A stretch of DNA of 17,450 nt from Desulfobulbaceae bacterium. Its GTDB lineage: Bacteria; Desulfobacterota; Desulfobulbia; Desulfobulbales; Desulfocapsaceae. This document shows, one piece after another, positions 1 to 6,425 of the stretch. Below the pieces are notes generated by a model. The model did no database searches and was not told where the DNA came from. It worked only from the letters and a program-made list of their open reading frames with translations. A program made the translations under genes and the position numbers. The stretch covers positions 1 to 17,450 of the forward strand of contig DOMU01000149.1 of NCBI GenBank assembly GCA_003509305.1, read 5' to 3'. Position 1 is the first letter of the stretch. Every line of letters begins with the position of its first letter.

Positions 1-25
1 CGCTTCGCTCCGCGCGGAATGACAA
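1..25. repeat. Fragment of a dispersed intergenic repeat
   Basis: The window opens with a GC-rich string (CGCTTCGCTCCGCGCGGAAT then GAC) that resembles one arm of the short palindromic repeats often scattered between genes in Desulfobacterota and many environmental genomes (GTCATTCCGCG...GAAGCG types). Only one arm is visible because the window begins here. The assignment rests on resemblance; no second copy occurs in this window. Confidence 0.3.
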
Positions 26-30
26 TTTCA

Positions 31-69
31 TGTCTGATTTATTCCGTGGTTAATTATACTTGTCTGATT
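31..69 (+). promoter_or_regulatory. Putative promoter of ptuAB flanked by a 9-bp direct repeat
   Basis: A good -10 hexamer, TATACT, lies at 55-60. No convincing -35 hexamer is found 16-18 nt upstream. The 9-mer TGTCTGATT occurs at 31-39 and again at 61-69, exactly 30 bp apart, which places the copies on about the same helical face on either side of the -10. This could be a pair of regulator half-sites controlling the defence genes. The promoter call and the operator idea are both inference. Confidence 0.3.
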
Positions 70-103
70 GCTGCCGATACTTTGCCTGCCTGGAGGGATG
101 AAG

Positions 104-1576
104 ATGAAAATAAAGTCAATGCACCTGGAAAATTACCGCTGCTTCGAGAACTTTGATATTGATTTTGATGATCAGCTCACGGTTTTGGTCGGCACCAACG
201 GCTCTGGCAAGACAGCGGTGCTGGACGCGGTGGCGGTGTTTTTACAACGCTTCGTGGAGTTATCCGGATCTGACGATATTGTGAGAGGAATGAGATTCGA
301 TATTGTAAAACCAAATATGTTTGAGATATCGGATTTAACAATTGGAACTCCGAAAGGAATTATTTGCGACTACACAATCGCTGAAGAAAGATATAAAAAT
401 GGGGAACGTTTTTCGGTGGCGTATAGAGGAGACTTGAGTAAAAGCAGCGATAATATTGAAACAGTTCCCGTTAAAAAAATGGATGGAGAATATGCAATTG
501 AGAGAATTCCGAACAAGAATGGAACATCTAAATATATGATGCCTCACGTTACGGAAGGTCTGACCCTTTCTCCTCTGATCAATCAATATAGACAATGTGA
601 AGAAAACACCAGATACCCGGATGGCAAGCATCCTAAATGTGATGAATGCAGGATGACTGGTCGTTGCGCCACCCCAATTTTTATTCAGTATTCTTCGCAA
701 CGTTCGCTCAGTGCAAAAATTAGAGAAATGGATACAACTGGGCAAAACAGAGTTCTGTTTTCGCCAAGTTTGGATTTCCAAATATCTTTGAAATGGTTTG
801 ATGCCAAAGACATTGCGGAAGCCCGCAAGCGGAGCAATACGCCGCAAAAAGATTACAGAAATCATGAGCTGACAACGGTGCGCGAGGCGATTTCTGAGGC
901 CCTGGGGACTGATGAGAACAATGAGAACATTTATGAATTCCCGCACATGGGTGGGGATGGAGAGCCAGAGGGACTTGTTATCAACCACCGTCAAACAGGA
1001 ATTACGTATCAAGTAAGTCAGCTCAGCGACGGCTACCGCACCATGCTGGCGTTGGTGATGGATCTGGCGCGGCGCATGGCGGTGGCCAACGAGCATGTGC
1101 AATGGCCGGAAGGCCAAAGCGTGCTGCACTCCCCCGGCATTGTCTTGATTGACGAAGTGGAATTGCACCTGCATCCGTCCTGGCAGCAGACGGTGCTGCC
1201 CAAGCTGATGGAGATTTTCCCGAAAGTGCAGTTCATCGTCACCACCCACAGCCCGCAGGTGCTGACGACGGTGGCGGTGAAGCATATCCGCGTCCTTAAA
1301 GATGGCCAAAGCTATACAATCAATGATGAAACAGAAGGCGCGGAACCTTCGCGCTTGCTGAAAGACGTTCTTGGGGTCGATTCTTTGCGCCCGAAGCAGA
1401 ATAAATGGGTGCAAAAGCTGAATGAATATCGCGAGCTGGTGTACAAGGAACAATGGGATGATCCGCACGCGATAGGTTTACGGCAAGAACTTGGCAAGCA
1501 TTTCACCGATGCTGATCCAGAACTGATGCAACTTGATCTGCATGTTGAGAACAGCAAGTGGGAGCGTGGCTTATGA
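104..1576 (+). CDS. ptuA: Septu-type anti-phage system ATPase PtuA
   Basis: This is a 490-residue AAA/ABC-type (SMC/RecF-like) ATPase, the sensor or regulatory partner in two-gene Septu systems and in some retron effectors. It shows Walker A GTNGSGKT (residues 30-37), an ABC signature SQLSDG (305-310), Walker B with catalytic Glu (GIVLIDE, 345-351) and the switch His in VTTHSPQ (about 379-385). The central part has a cysteine cluster C165-x13-C179-x2-C182-x5-C188, which could bind zinc. ATG at 104 is chosen because GGAGG at 92-96 is well spaced for it; an in-frame TTG at 68 and an ATG at 98 are less likely. The stop overlaps the ptuB start as ATGA. Roughly 280-860 is strikingly AT-rich (about 30-40% GC on the lines I counted, against about 65% near 1081-1140), suggesting a mosaic gene. 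The paired HNH gene makes the Septu assignment firm; no reverse transcriptase is visible here, but the upstream side lies outside the window. Confidence 0.85.
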   Translation: MKIKSMHLENYRCFENFDIDFDDQLTVLVGTNGSGKTAVLDAVAVFLQRFVELSGSDDIVRGMRFDIVKPNMFEISDLTIGTPKGIICDYTIAEERYKNGERFSVAYRGDLSKSSDNIETVPVKKMDGEYAIERIPNKNGTSKYMMPHVTEGLTLSPLINQYRQCEENTRYPDGKHPKCDECRMTGRCATPIFIQYSSQRSLSAKIREMDTTGQNRVLFSPSLDFQISLKWFDAKDIAEARKRSNTPQKDYRNHELTTVREAISEALGTDENNENIYEFPHMGGDGEPEGLVINHRQTGITYQVSQLSDGYRTMLALVMDLARRMAVANEHVQWPEGQSVLHSPGIVLIDEVELHLHPSWQQTVLPKLMEIFPKVQFIVTTHSPQVLTTVAVKHIRVLKDGQSYTINDETEGAEPSRLLKDVLGVDSLRPKQNKWVQKLNEYRELVYKEQWDDPHAIGLRQELGKHFTDADPELMQLDLHVENSKWERGL

Positions 1577-2340
1577 AGCGGGTGGAGAAGGGCCAAGAGC
1601 CAGAGGCGCTACTCGCCTTTCGCCAGCAACAGCCCGATGCCACCTGGGATGAGATGCGCAATGAAGACCGGGGCGCCGCTGAAGCCTGCTGGCGGCAGGC
1701 CATCGCCGATCAGCATGGCTTATGCGCCTACTGTGAGCGCAAGATTGACGGCTGGCCAGCCCATAAACGGCGGGTGGAGCATTTCCATCCCAAATCCGAT
1801 TCGTCTCCCGATAAAAATTGGCATCTCGACTGGCAAAATATGCTGGCTTGCTGTGATGGCGGCGAAAAAGAGGGCAGCGAGCAGCATCCATTGCCGGAGA
1901 ATCTCTCCTGCGACGCTCATAAAAATCATCTGAGTAATGAGAAGAAATTGCCGCCTCAGGTGGAGAGTGAGCTGTACAACCCGCTTCACCTACCCGCCTT
2001 TCCTAATTTCTTCGCATTCGATAAAAGGACGGGCGAGTTGCGGGCCGATGCCGCTGCCTGCGCACAAACTTCCCTTGACGCGGCCAAACTCACACGCAGC
2101 ATTGAAGTGTCGAATCTCAACTGTCAACGTTTGAAAGACCGGCGGCGAAAAGAAATCGTCTTCAACATAGAGCGAAACAAAAAAACCTTACGCCAAAAGG
2201 GATATTTACCCGAGCAAGTTCCGGCTGCGTTGGTTAAACGCTATTTTAATGGAAAATGGCCGGAATTTTTTACCACTATTCGCTGTTGCCTGGGGAAAGC
2301 GGCGGAGGATTATTTACGGGCCGTCAATTATCAAGGCTGA
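1573..2340 (+). CDS. ptuB: Septu-type HNH endonuclease PtuB (TIGR02646-like)
   Basis: This 255-residue protein is the predicted nuclease of the Septu pair and resembles the HNH family originally named from retron systems (TIGR02646). The N-terminal half carries the His-Me finger: CAYC (C51, C54), VEHFHPKS with H70 and H72, and WQNML followed by Cys-Cys (N89, C93, C94). A second Cys/His group, CDAHK, lies near 113-117. The C-terminal half, with an ELYNP segment near 133 and a Lys/Arg-rich stretch near 186-207, matches the family layout. The ATG at 1573 shares ATGA with the ptuA stop, implying translational coupling; an in-frame GTG at 1558 is possible, but GGAG at 1561-1564 fits the ATG. In studied Septu systems the ATPase holds the HNH subunit in a complex that cleaves DNA on phage infection; that role is inferred here. 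Confidence 0.85.
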   Translation: MKRVEKGQEPEALLAFRQQQPDATWDEMRNEDRGAAEACWRQAIADQHGLCAYCERKIDGWPAHKRRVEHFHPKSDSSPDKNWHLDWQNMLACCDGGEKEGSEQHPLPENLSCDAHKNHLSNEKKLPPQVESELYNPLHLPAFPNFFAFDKRTGELRADAAACAQTSLDAAKLTRSIEVSNLNCQRLKDRRRKEIVFNIERNKKTLRQKGYLPEQVPAALVKRYFNGKWPEFFTTIRCCLGKAAEDYLRAVNYQG

Positions 2341-2367
2341 ACACCATAACATCATAAGGAGATCATC

Positions 2368-3165
2368 ATGAGCATCCACGACATTACCTGTAGCCAGTGC
2401 GAAACCTGCATACAAGAGTGCGATCCCCTGGGGGCGGCCATCAGCCTGACTGATAACGGTGTGCGTATCGACCTCGATTACTGCATCGTTTGCGGTCATT
2501 GTATGGCCGTCTGCCCGACGGATGAGATGGAGCATCCCTTGTCGCCACGACAGCCACTGATGGACAAACTGCCGACGCCGGAAGCGGCGGCCATGTATCT
2601 GCGCAGCCCACGCTCGGTGCGCCAGTATAAAAAGGAGGGGGCGCCACGCGAAACGCTGATGCGGCTGCTCGACATTGGCCGCTACGCCCAGACCGGCGTC
2701 AACACGCAGGGCATCAGCTACCTGGTTGTCGATGGCCGGGAAAAAGTCGAGGCGTTAAACGCCCTCTTCTGCGAGACGGCGCTGAAGCTGATACCGGAGC
2801 ATCCGGAAATGGCCCGGCTGGCCGAAGTGATCGAGCTGCAAAAAGAGCGCCAGGAGGAACGCATCTTCCGCGGCGCGCCGCAGGTGATCCTGGCCCTGGC
2901 CGATAAAGACCATCCGAGGCCGCGCGAAAACGCCCAGTTTTCTCTGACCTTCATCGCCCTTTTGGCGCCGACTCTCGGCCTTGGCACCTGCTGGGCCGGC
3001 TATTTCGAAACCCTGGCCATCCGCGACTGCTTCGCGGCGCCGTTCTGGAAATTTCTGAATCTTGCCGATAACATGCGCATTCGTGGCGCTCTCATGGTTG
3101 GCCTGCCGGATGTGCAATTCCGGCGGCTGGTGGCGCGGAACCCGCTCAGCGTCGAGTGGCGCTAA
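2368..3165 (+). CDS. Nitroreductase-family flavoprotein with N-terminal 2x[4Fe-4S] ferredoxin domain
   Basis: This is a 265-residue fusion. Residues 1-55 form a bacterial ferredoxin-like domain with two cysteine sets, C8-x2-C11-x2-C14-x3-C18 and C39-x2-C42-x2-C45-x3-CP, predicted to hold two [4Fe-4S] clusters. Residues about 75-265 form an FMN-binding nitroreductase domain that begins with the typical RSVRQY segment (82-87). Fused ferredoxin-nitroreductases are common in strict anaerobes, where reduced ferredoxin may feed the flavin directly; their substrates are mostly unknown. A strong AAGGAG precedes the ATG, 27 nt after ptuB. The next gene, a DsrE-like protein, starts 32 nt downstream on the same strand, so co-transcription is likely. 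I cannot name a substrate; nitro compounds are only the family default. Confidence 0.85.
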   Translation: MSIHDITCSQCETCIQECDPLGAAISLTDNGVRIDLDYCIVCGHCMAVCPTDEMEHPLSPRQPLMDKLPTPEAAAMYLRSPRSVRQYKKEGAPRETLMRLLDIGRYAQTGVNTQGISYLVVDGREKVEALNALFCETALKLIPEHPEMARLAEVIELQKERQEERIFRGAPQVILALADKDHPRPRENAQFSLTFIALLAPTLGLGTCWAGYFETLAIRDCFAAPFWKFLNLADNMRIRGALMVGLPDVQFRRLVARNPLSVEWR

Positions 3166-3197
3166 AAACCGTTACGGTAATCAGTGTGGAGCACATC

Positions 3198-3515
3198 ATG
3201 AAAATCACGATAATGATTTGCAACGCCACCGCCGAGGTGGTGTGGAACGCCTTCCGTTTGGCCAACATCATGCTGGAAGGCATGGATGATGTCACTATTT
3301 TCCTCAACGGGCCGTCGGTGGATTACGCCGCGCTTGACAGCGAACGCTTTCCCATCAACGAACTGGCCAAAATCTTCACGCTGTCGGAAGGTCGTTTGCT
3401 GGCCTGAGGGAAACTCCTCGACCTTCACGGCGTGAAGGACGGTTATCATCAGCGCGGCACCCAGAAAGAGCTGTATGCCTTGATTCAAGAAAGCGATCGG
3501 GTAATTTCCTTTTGA
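3198..3515 (+). CDS. DsrE-family protein with in-frame TGA: probable selenoprotein (Sec70)
   Basis: The frame starts at ATG 3198 (GGAG at 3188-3191), meets TGA at 3405-3407 and then stays open for 35 more sense codons to TGA at 3513-3515. Read through, it gives 105 residues. Residues 1-69 match the N-terminal part of small DsrE/DsrF-like (YchN-type) proteins, including MLEGMDDVTIFLNG near 35-48. The part after the TGA continues as GKLLDLHGV then GYHQRGTQ, the expected family continuation. The TGA falls where relatives carry the reactive Cys of a C-G-x-C-type motif, and Leu replaces the second Cys. A perfect 7-bp hairpin follows at SECIS distance. DsrE-family proteins bind or transfer sulfur, or act as thiol redox proteins. 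Sec insertion would need selA, selB, selC and selD elsewhere. The main alternative is a nonsense-mutated pseudogene; the intact downstream frame and the stem-loop argue against it. Confidence 0.75.
3422..3438 (+). promoter_or_regulatory. Candidate bacterial SECIS element
   Basis: CCTTCAC (3422-3428) and GTGAAGG (3432-3438) form a perfect 7-bp stem closed by a GGC loop (3429-3431). Twenty-one nucleotides separate the TGA at 3405-3407 from the apical loop. Known bacterial SECIS hairpins lie within the coding region just after the UGA, with the loop roughly 16-37 nt away and a G among the first two loop bases; all three conditions are met. The element is encoded within the DsrE-like frame. No binding by SelB can be shown from sequence. 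Confidence 0.65.
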
Positions 3516-3572
3516 AAAAAATTATTCCATTTCTATTTTTCCTTCTGACTCCGTCCGGCGGTATTCAACCGG

Positions 3573-3614
3573 TCCCCCTCAGAGAGGGGAATGTCGGCGT
3601 AGCCGACAGGGGGA
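3573..3614. repeat. Short palindromic intergenic repeat able to form a branched structure
   Basis: An outer stem TCCCCCT (3573-3579) / AGGGGGA (3608-3614) encloses a second perfect hairpin, GTCGGC (3593-3598) / GCCGAC (3602-3607) with loop GTA. A competing hairpin, CCCCTC (3575-3580) / GAGGGG (3584-3589), overlaps the outer left arm. No run of T follows either side, so it is not a typical intrinsic terminator. It resembles dispersed non-coding repeats of Desulfobacterota; no second copy exists in the window. Confidence 0.5.
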
Positions 3615-3682
3615 GTCACAAAAAGCCAGAGGAAAGATGAGTGCATCCAGAAATGAAAAAGGAATTACCCCGCTTCCCCAAT

Positions 3683-3709
3683 CAGCCGATTGTTGCCGGG
3701 CAACGGCTG
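3683..3709. other. Two-tier hairpin upstream of the radical SAM gene
   Basis: CAGCC (3683-3687) pairs with GGCTG (3705-3709). Inside this, GTTGC (3692-3696) pairs with GCAAC (3700-3704) around a CGG loop, leaving a four-base bulge on the 5' side. It sits about 65 nt before the radical SAM start codon, so it could be a leader structure. No T-tract follows. The rest of the 3516-3774 gap has no gene I can support; a 23-codon frame from ATG 3653 has no family resemblance. Confidence 0.3.
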
Positions 3710-3774
3710 CTGTGTGAACGATAGGTTCTCCGTCAAGACCTTCCGCAACTTCCCTTTTCCCAGAGAACGATACG

Positions 3775-5265
3775 ATGAAAGTCATTCTCATTTCCATGCC
3801 GGATGTGGTGCCCCTTTTCATCCATGAGATGGCGGTGCATATGCCGAATCACGGCATCGCCTCGGTTGGCGGCAATATTGATTCAGACCACGAAGTCTAC
3901 CTGATCGACCTGATTCGCAAGCGCCGCTCAATCAAAAAGTATCTCACCAGGATAGTACACCGCATCCAGCCGGATATTGTCGGACTGTCGGCCATGGCCT
4001 GGCAGTACAACACCTGCCTCAGGATCGCCCACCTGCTTAAGGAACTGCGGCCCCAGGTCAAGATCGTCATCGGCGGCTACCACGCCACCCTGATGGCCGA
4101 GGAAATCGCCACGGCCAGTGAAGCCGAGTGGATCGACTTCATCGTCCGCGGCGAGGGCGAGGAATGCTGCCGCCGTCTGGTCAACGCCCTGGCCGGGCGC
4201 GACCGGATCGCCGATATTCCGTCGCTCTCGTACAAAGTGGATGGCCGCTTCGTCCACAATCCCAGGGCTGAAAATCTCGATCTGAATACGCTGAAACTGC
4301 CGATCCGCGACCGGCGCCGCCTGACCTGGGGCTACCATATTATGCACCTGAAAATCGAGGTGCTCGAAACCTCGCGCGGCTGTACGCGAGCCTGCAATTT
4401 CTGCAGCATGAAGCACATGTATGGCCGCAGCTTTCGTACCTATCCAATCAGCCGGGTGCTGGCGGATCTGGACGATATCTACTATAAACGGAACGTTCGC
4501 TGGGTATTTATCACCGACGACAACATGGTGCTCAATCCAAACCGCGCCATGGAACTCTGCGACGCCATTATCTCCCGTAACTACCAGGGGCTGTCGCTGG
4601 TGGTGCAGGCCGATTGTGTCTCAATGGCCACGAACGAAGCCATGGTCGCGAAAATGGCCGAGGCGGGTTTTCGCTCGGTCTTTCTCGGCATCGAGAACGG
4701 CTCGAAGAAGAATCTGAGCGTGGCCGGCAAGGGTGACATCGTCGCCGCCTCGAAAAAAGCGGTGGAAAACTGCCACAAGTACGGGATGATGGTCGTAGGC
4801 GGCCTCATCTTCGGTTTCCCTGAGGATGACGTGGATTCGATCCGGGAAAATTACGAATTCTTCACCGCCGTTGGCGCCGATGCCGCCTACTGCCAGCTTC
4901 TCACCCCCTATCCGAAAACCGCGATGCGCGAGGATTTGCTGGCCCAGGGCCTCGTGGCCAACCAGACGGATTACAAAAAATACAGCGGCCTGTGGGCCAA
5001 CGTCCGCACCAAACACTTGAGCGCCGACGAGTTGCAGTACCAGTTCTGGCTCCAGCGCCAACTGGTGCTCGGCTGGTTGGATCCTCCCGACAATGTCCGC
5101 AAGCGGGCGCGCCTGTGGACCTGGGTCTGGCGTTTTGCCTTCAGGCCTTTTCTTAAAGTGCGCTACGGGCTGATCATGCGCCAAGGCGGCTGGGAAGGCC
5201 GCTACCAGCACGAGCTGCGGCGCTGGGAACGGATGAATACCTTCAACGATTTAGACGGGTATTAG
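3775..5265 (+). CDS. B12-binding-domain radical SAM protein, substrate unknown
   Basis: This 496-residue protein has the layout of class B radical SAM enzymes. An N-terminal Rossmann-like cobalamin-binding domain (about 1-140, with DIVGLSAMAWQ near 67-77 and IGGYHATL near 99-106) precedes a radical SAM TIM-barrel domain with the cluster motif C203-x3-C207-x2-C210 and a TDDN segment near 247-250. The classical DxHxxG cobalamin motif is not seen, which is common in this group, so base-off B12 binding is plausible but not proven. The C-terminal part (about 400-496) is Arg/Trp-rich and has no motif I recognise. Family members include methyltransferases and ring-forming enzymes such as HpnP and BchE; I cannot assign a substrate. 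The ribosome binding site before ATG 3775 is weak (GAGA). The gene converges with the thioesterase gene, the two stops lying 10 nt apart. Confidence 0.8.
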   Translation: MKVILISMPDVVPLFIHEMAVHMPNHGIASVGGNIDSDHEVYLIDLIRKRRSIKKYLTRIVHRIQPDIVGLSAMAWQYNTCLRIAHLLKELRPQVKIVIGGYHATLMAEEIATASEAEWIDFIVRGEGEECCRRLVNALAGRDRIADIPSLSYKVDGRFVHNPRAENLDLNTLKLPIRDRRRLTWGYHIMHLKIEVLETSRGCTRACNFCSMKHMYGRSFRTYPISRVLADLDDIYYKRNVRWVFITDDNMVLNPNRAMELCDAIISRNYQGLSLVVQADCVSMATNEAMVAKMAEAGFRSVFLGIENGSKKNLSVAGKGDIVAASKKAVENCHKYGMMVVGGLIFGFPEDDVDSIRENYEFFTAVGADAAYCQLLTPYPKTAMREDLLAQGLVANQTDYKKYSGLWANVRTKHLSADELQYQFWLQRQLVLGWLDPPDNVRKRARLWTWVWRFAFRPFLKVRYGLIMRQGGWEGRYQHELRRWERMNTFNDLDGY

Positions 5266-5275
5266 CGGGCAACAG

Positions 5276-5800
5276 TCAGCTCCCTCGCTTATCGGGCAGA
5301 ATAACAGTTACCGGGTCGTCGGCTTCAATCAGGCGCTGCCATTCGCTGCCTTGATGGTCAAAATCGGCGATCTTGTCGATGGGCATTTTCAGGTATTTAC
5401 CCTTCCCCTCGATGGCGACACTGCCATCGGCAAGAAGAATTTCGCCGTTGCCTTCAAAGGTGCGTTTGCCGTCACTCTCGATTCTGGTAATGACGCGAAT
5501 CTTTTCACCCAGTGGCACCGGTTTGCGGTAACGCGCGGCAAAATCAATGGTTACGCCCCAAATGTCATCGGAATGACGGGCCATGACCGCCCGGCCAATA
5601 GTCTCATCAAGGATGGTCGCCGCCAGTCCGCCGTGTAAACGTCCCGGATAACCCTGATGCTCCGGCCTCGGTGTGAACAGCGCCAAAAGCTCGTCATTTT
5701 CCAGCTCGTAAAAACGGCTCCACAGGCCAAAGGGGTTTTCCAGACCACAGACAAAACACATACGGGCATTCGGTTGTTTTCTTGTTACCTGAAGCTGCAT
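5276..5800 (-). CDS. PaaI-type hotdog-fold thioesterase
   Basis: This 174-residue protein matches the PaaI/4HBT thioesterase superfamily. A CFVCGLENPFGL segment (about 15-26) opens the domain, as in many members, and the active-site helix reads LHGGLAATILDE (about 55-66), with His-Gly-Gly and the helix carboxylates typical of acyl-CoA or acyl-ACP thioesterases. The remaining beta strands (IDFAARYRKPVPLGE near 85-99, then an FEGNGEI strand) fit the hotdog fold. It is the last gene of the minus-strand run and lies 28 nt after the YkgJ-like gene. Together with the OleA-like synthase upstream it may release a fatty-acyl or beta-ketoacyl product, but its substrate is not deducible. The start is the ATG at 5800, preceded by a GGGAGAAGAG purine tract. 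Confidence 0.85.
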   Translation of the reverse strand: MQLQVTRKQPNARMCFVCGLENPFGLWSRFYELENDELLALFTPRPEHQGYPGRLHGGLAATILDETIGRAVMARHSDDIWGVTIDFAARYRKPVPLGEKIRVITRIESDGKRTFEGNGEILLADGSVAIEGKGKYLKMPIDKIADFDHQGSEWQRLIEADDPVTVILPDKRGS

Positions 5801-5828
5801 ATCTCACTCTTCTCCCTGATATCACCCA

Positions 5829-6425
5829 TCAATCCAACCCCGGCGGCCCGGCCAGCAGCATGTCGGCAAGGGTCATCTTAATTTTCGGCAAGGCGCCAGG
5901 CCGCCCACCAACAAACTCTTCTTCGAGCCGCGCCAGACGCCGCAATAAGGGCGTCCGGTCAATCTCGTCAGCCACGCCTGGCCGAGCTGTTAATTCCTGA
6001 CAACGAAAACATCCGGGGAAATGCAAAGTTCTGCCATCGGGGCGGCGCAGGCGGGCGGGCACGCCATGGCAACGGCAGATCATGGGCCGGTAAAAGTACA
6101 GCGTACAGCGGCCATTTTCATTGAGCGGGCACATAACCTTCGGCCAGTTGCCGGCGGCCTCAGCCTCGCGGTAATGGCCAAGGCACAGCCGCGCCCGCGC
6201 CATCACCGCCTCGAGTATCGGCGGCGCCAAAGTTTCAAGCCCGCGCCACAGATAGGCCCATTCAAGCGAGGTATGATGAAAGAAATAGGAATCGCAGCAA
6301 TTATCGGGACAACCCTGGCAGCTCAGGCCAATTTTCGCCGCCACCCGATCATAGCCGGCTTCCATTTCCTGATACAAGACCGCCAGTTTCCGGGCGATTT
6401 CATCAGTCAGGATCAAAGCGCTCAT
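5829..6425 (-). CDS. YkgJ-family cysteine-cluster protein
   Basis: This 198-residue protein has the cysteine spacing of the YkgJ (PF03692) putative metal- or Fe-S-binding family: C36-x2-C39-x3-CC (43, 44), then C99, C107 (CPLNENGRC), C117-x-C119 (YRPMICRCHG) and C139-x2-C142. The CPLN...GRC...Y..RP..CR.HG pattern is the family hallmark. The biochemical role is unknown; zinc or iron chelation is the usual annotation. The ATG at 6425 overlaps the AMMECR1 stop as ATGA, so I reject a longer in-frame extension that would lie inside that gene. It sits in a tight run with the AMMECR1-domain and OleA-like genes. Confidence 0.8.
   Translation of the reverse strand: MSALILTDEIARKLAVLYQEMEAGYDRVAAKIGLSCQGCPDNCCDSYFFHHTSLEWAYLWRGLETLAPPILEAVMARARLCLGHYREAEAAGNWPKVMCPLNENGRCTLYFYRPMICRCHGVPARLRRPDGRTLHFPGCFRCQELTARPGVADEIDRTPLLRRLARLEEEFVGGRPGALPKIKMTLADMLLAGPPGLD

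Noticed and set aside
335..1468. Long minus-strand open frame (377 codons) opposite ptuA
   Set aside because: It is antisense to a gene with complete ATPase motifs, and its His/Arg/Phe-rich composition is that of a complementary-strand shadow.
3198..3407. A 69-residue truncated DsrE-like protein or nonsense pseudogene ending at the first TGA
   Set aside because: The frame continues for 35 family-like codons, the TGA replaces the reactive Cys and a SECIS-like hairpin is correctly spaced, so a Sec codon is the better reading; it stays as the stated alternative.
3573..3614. Intrinsic terminator after the DsrE-like gene
   Set aside because: The stems are strong, but no T-tract follows on the plus strand; a dispersed repeat fits better.
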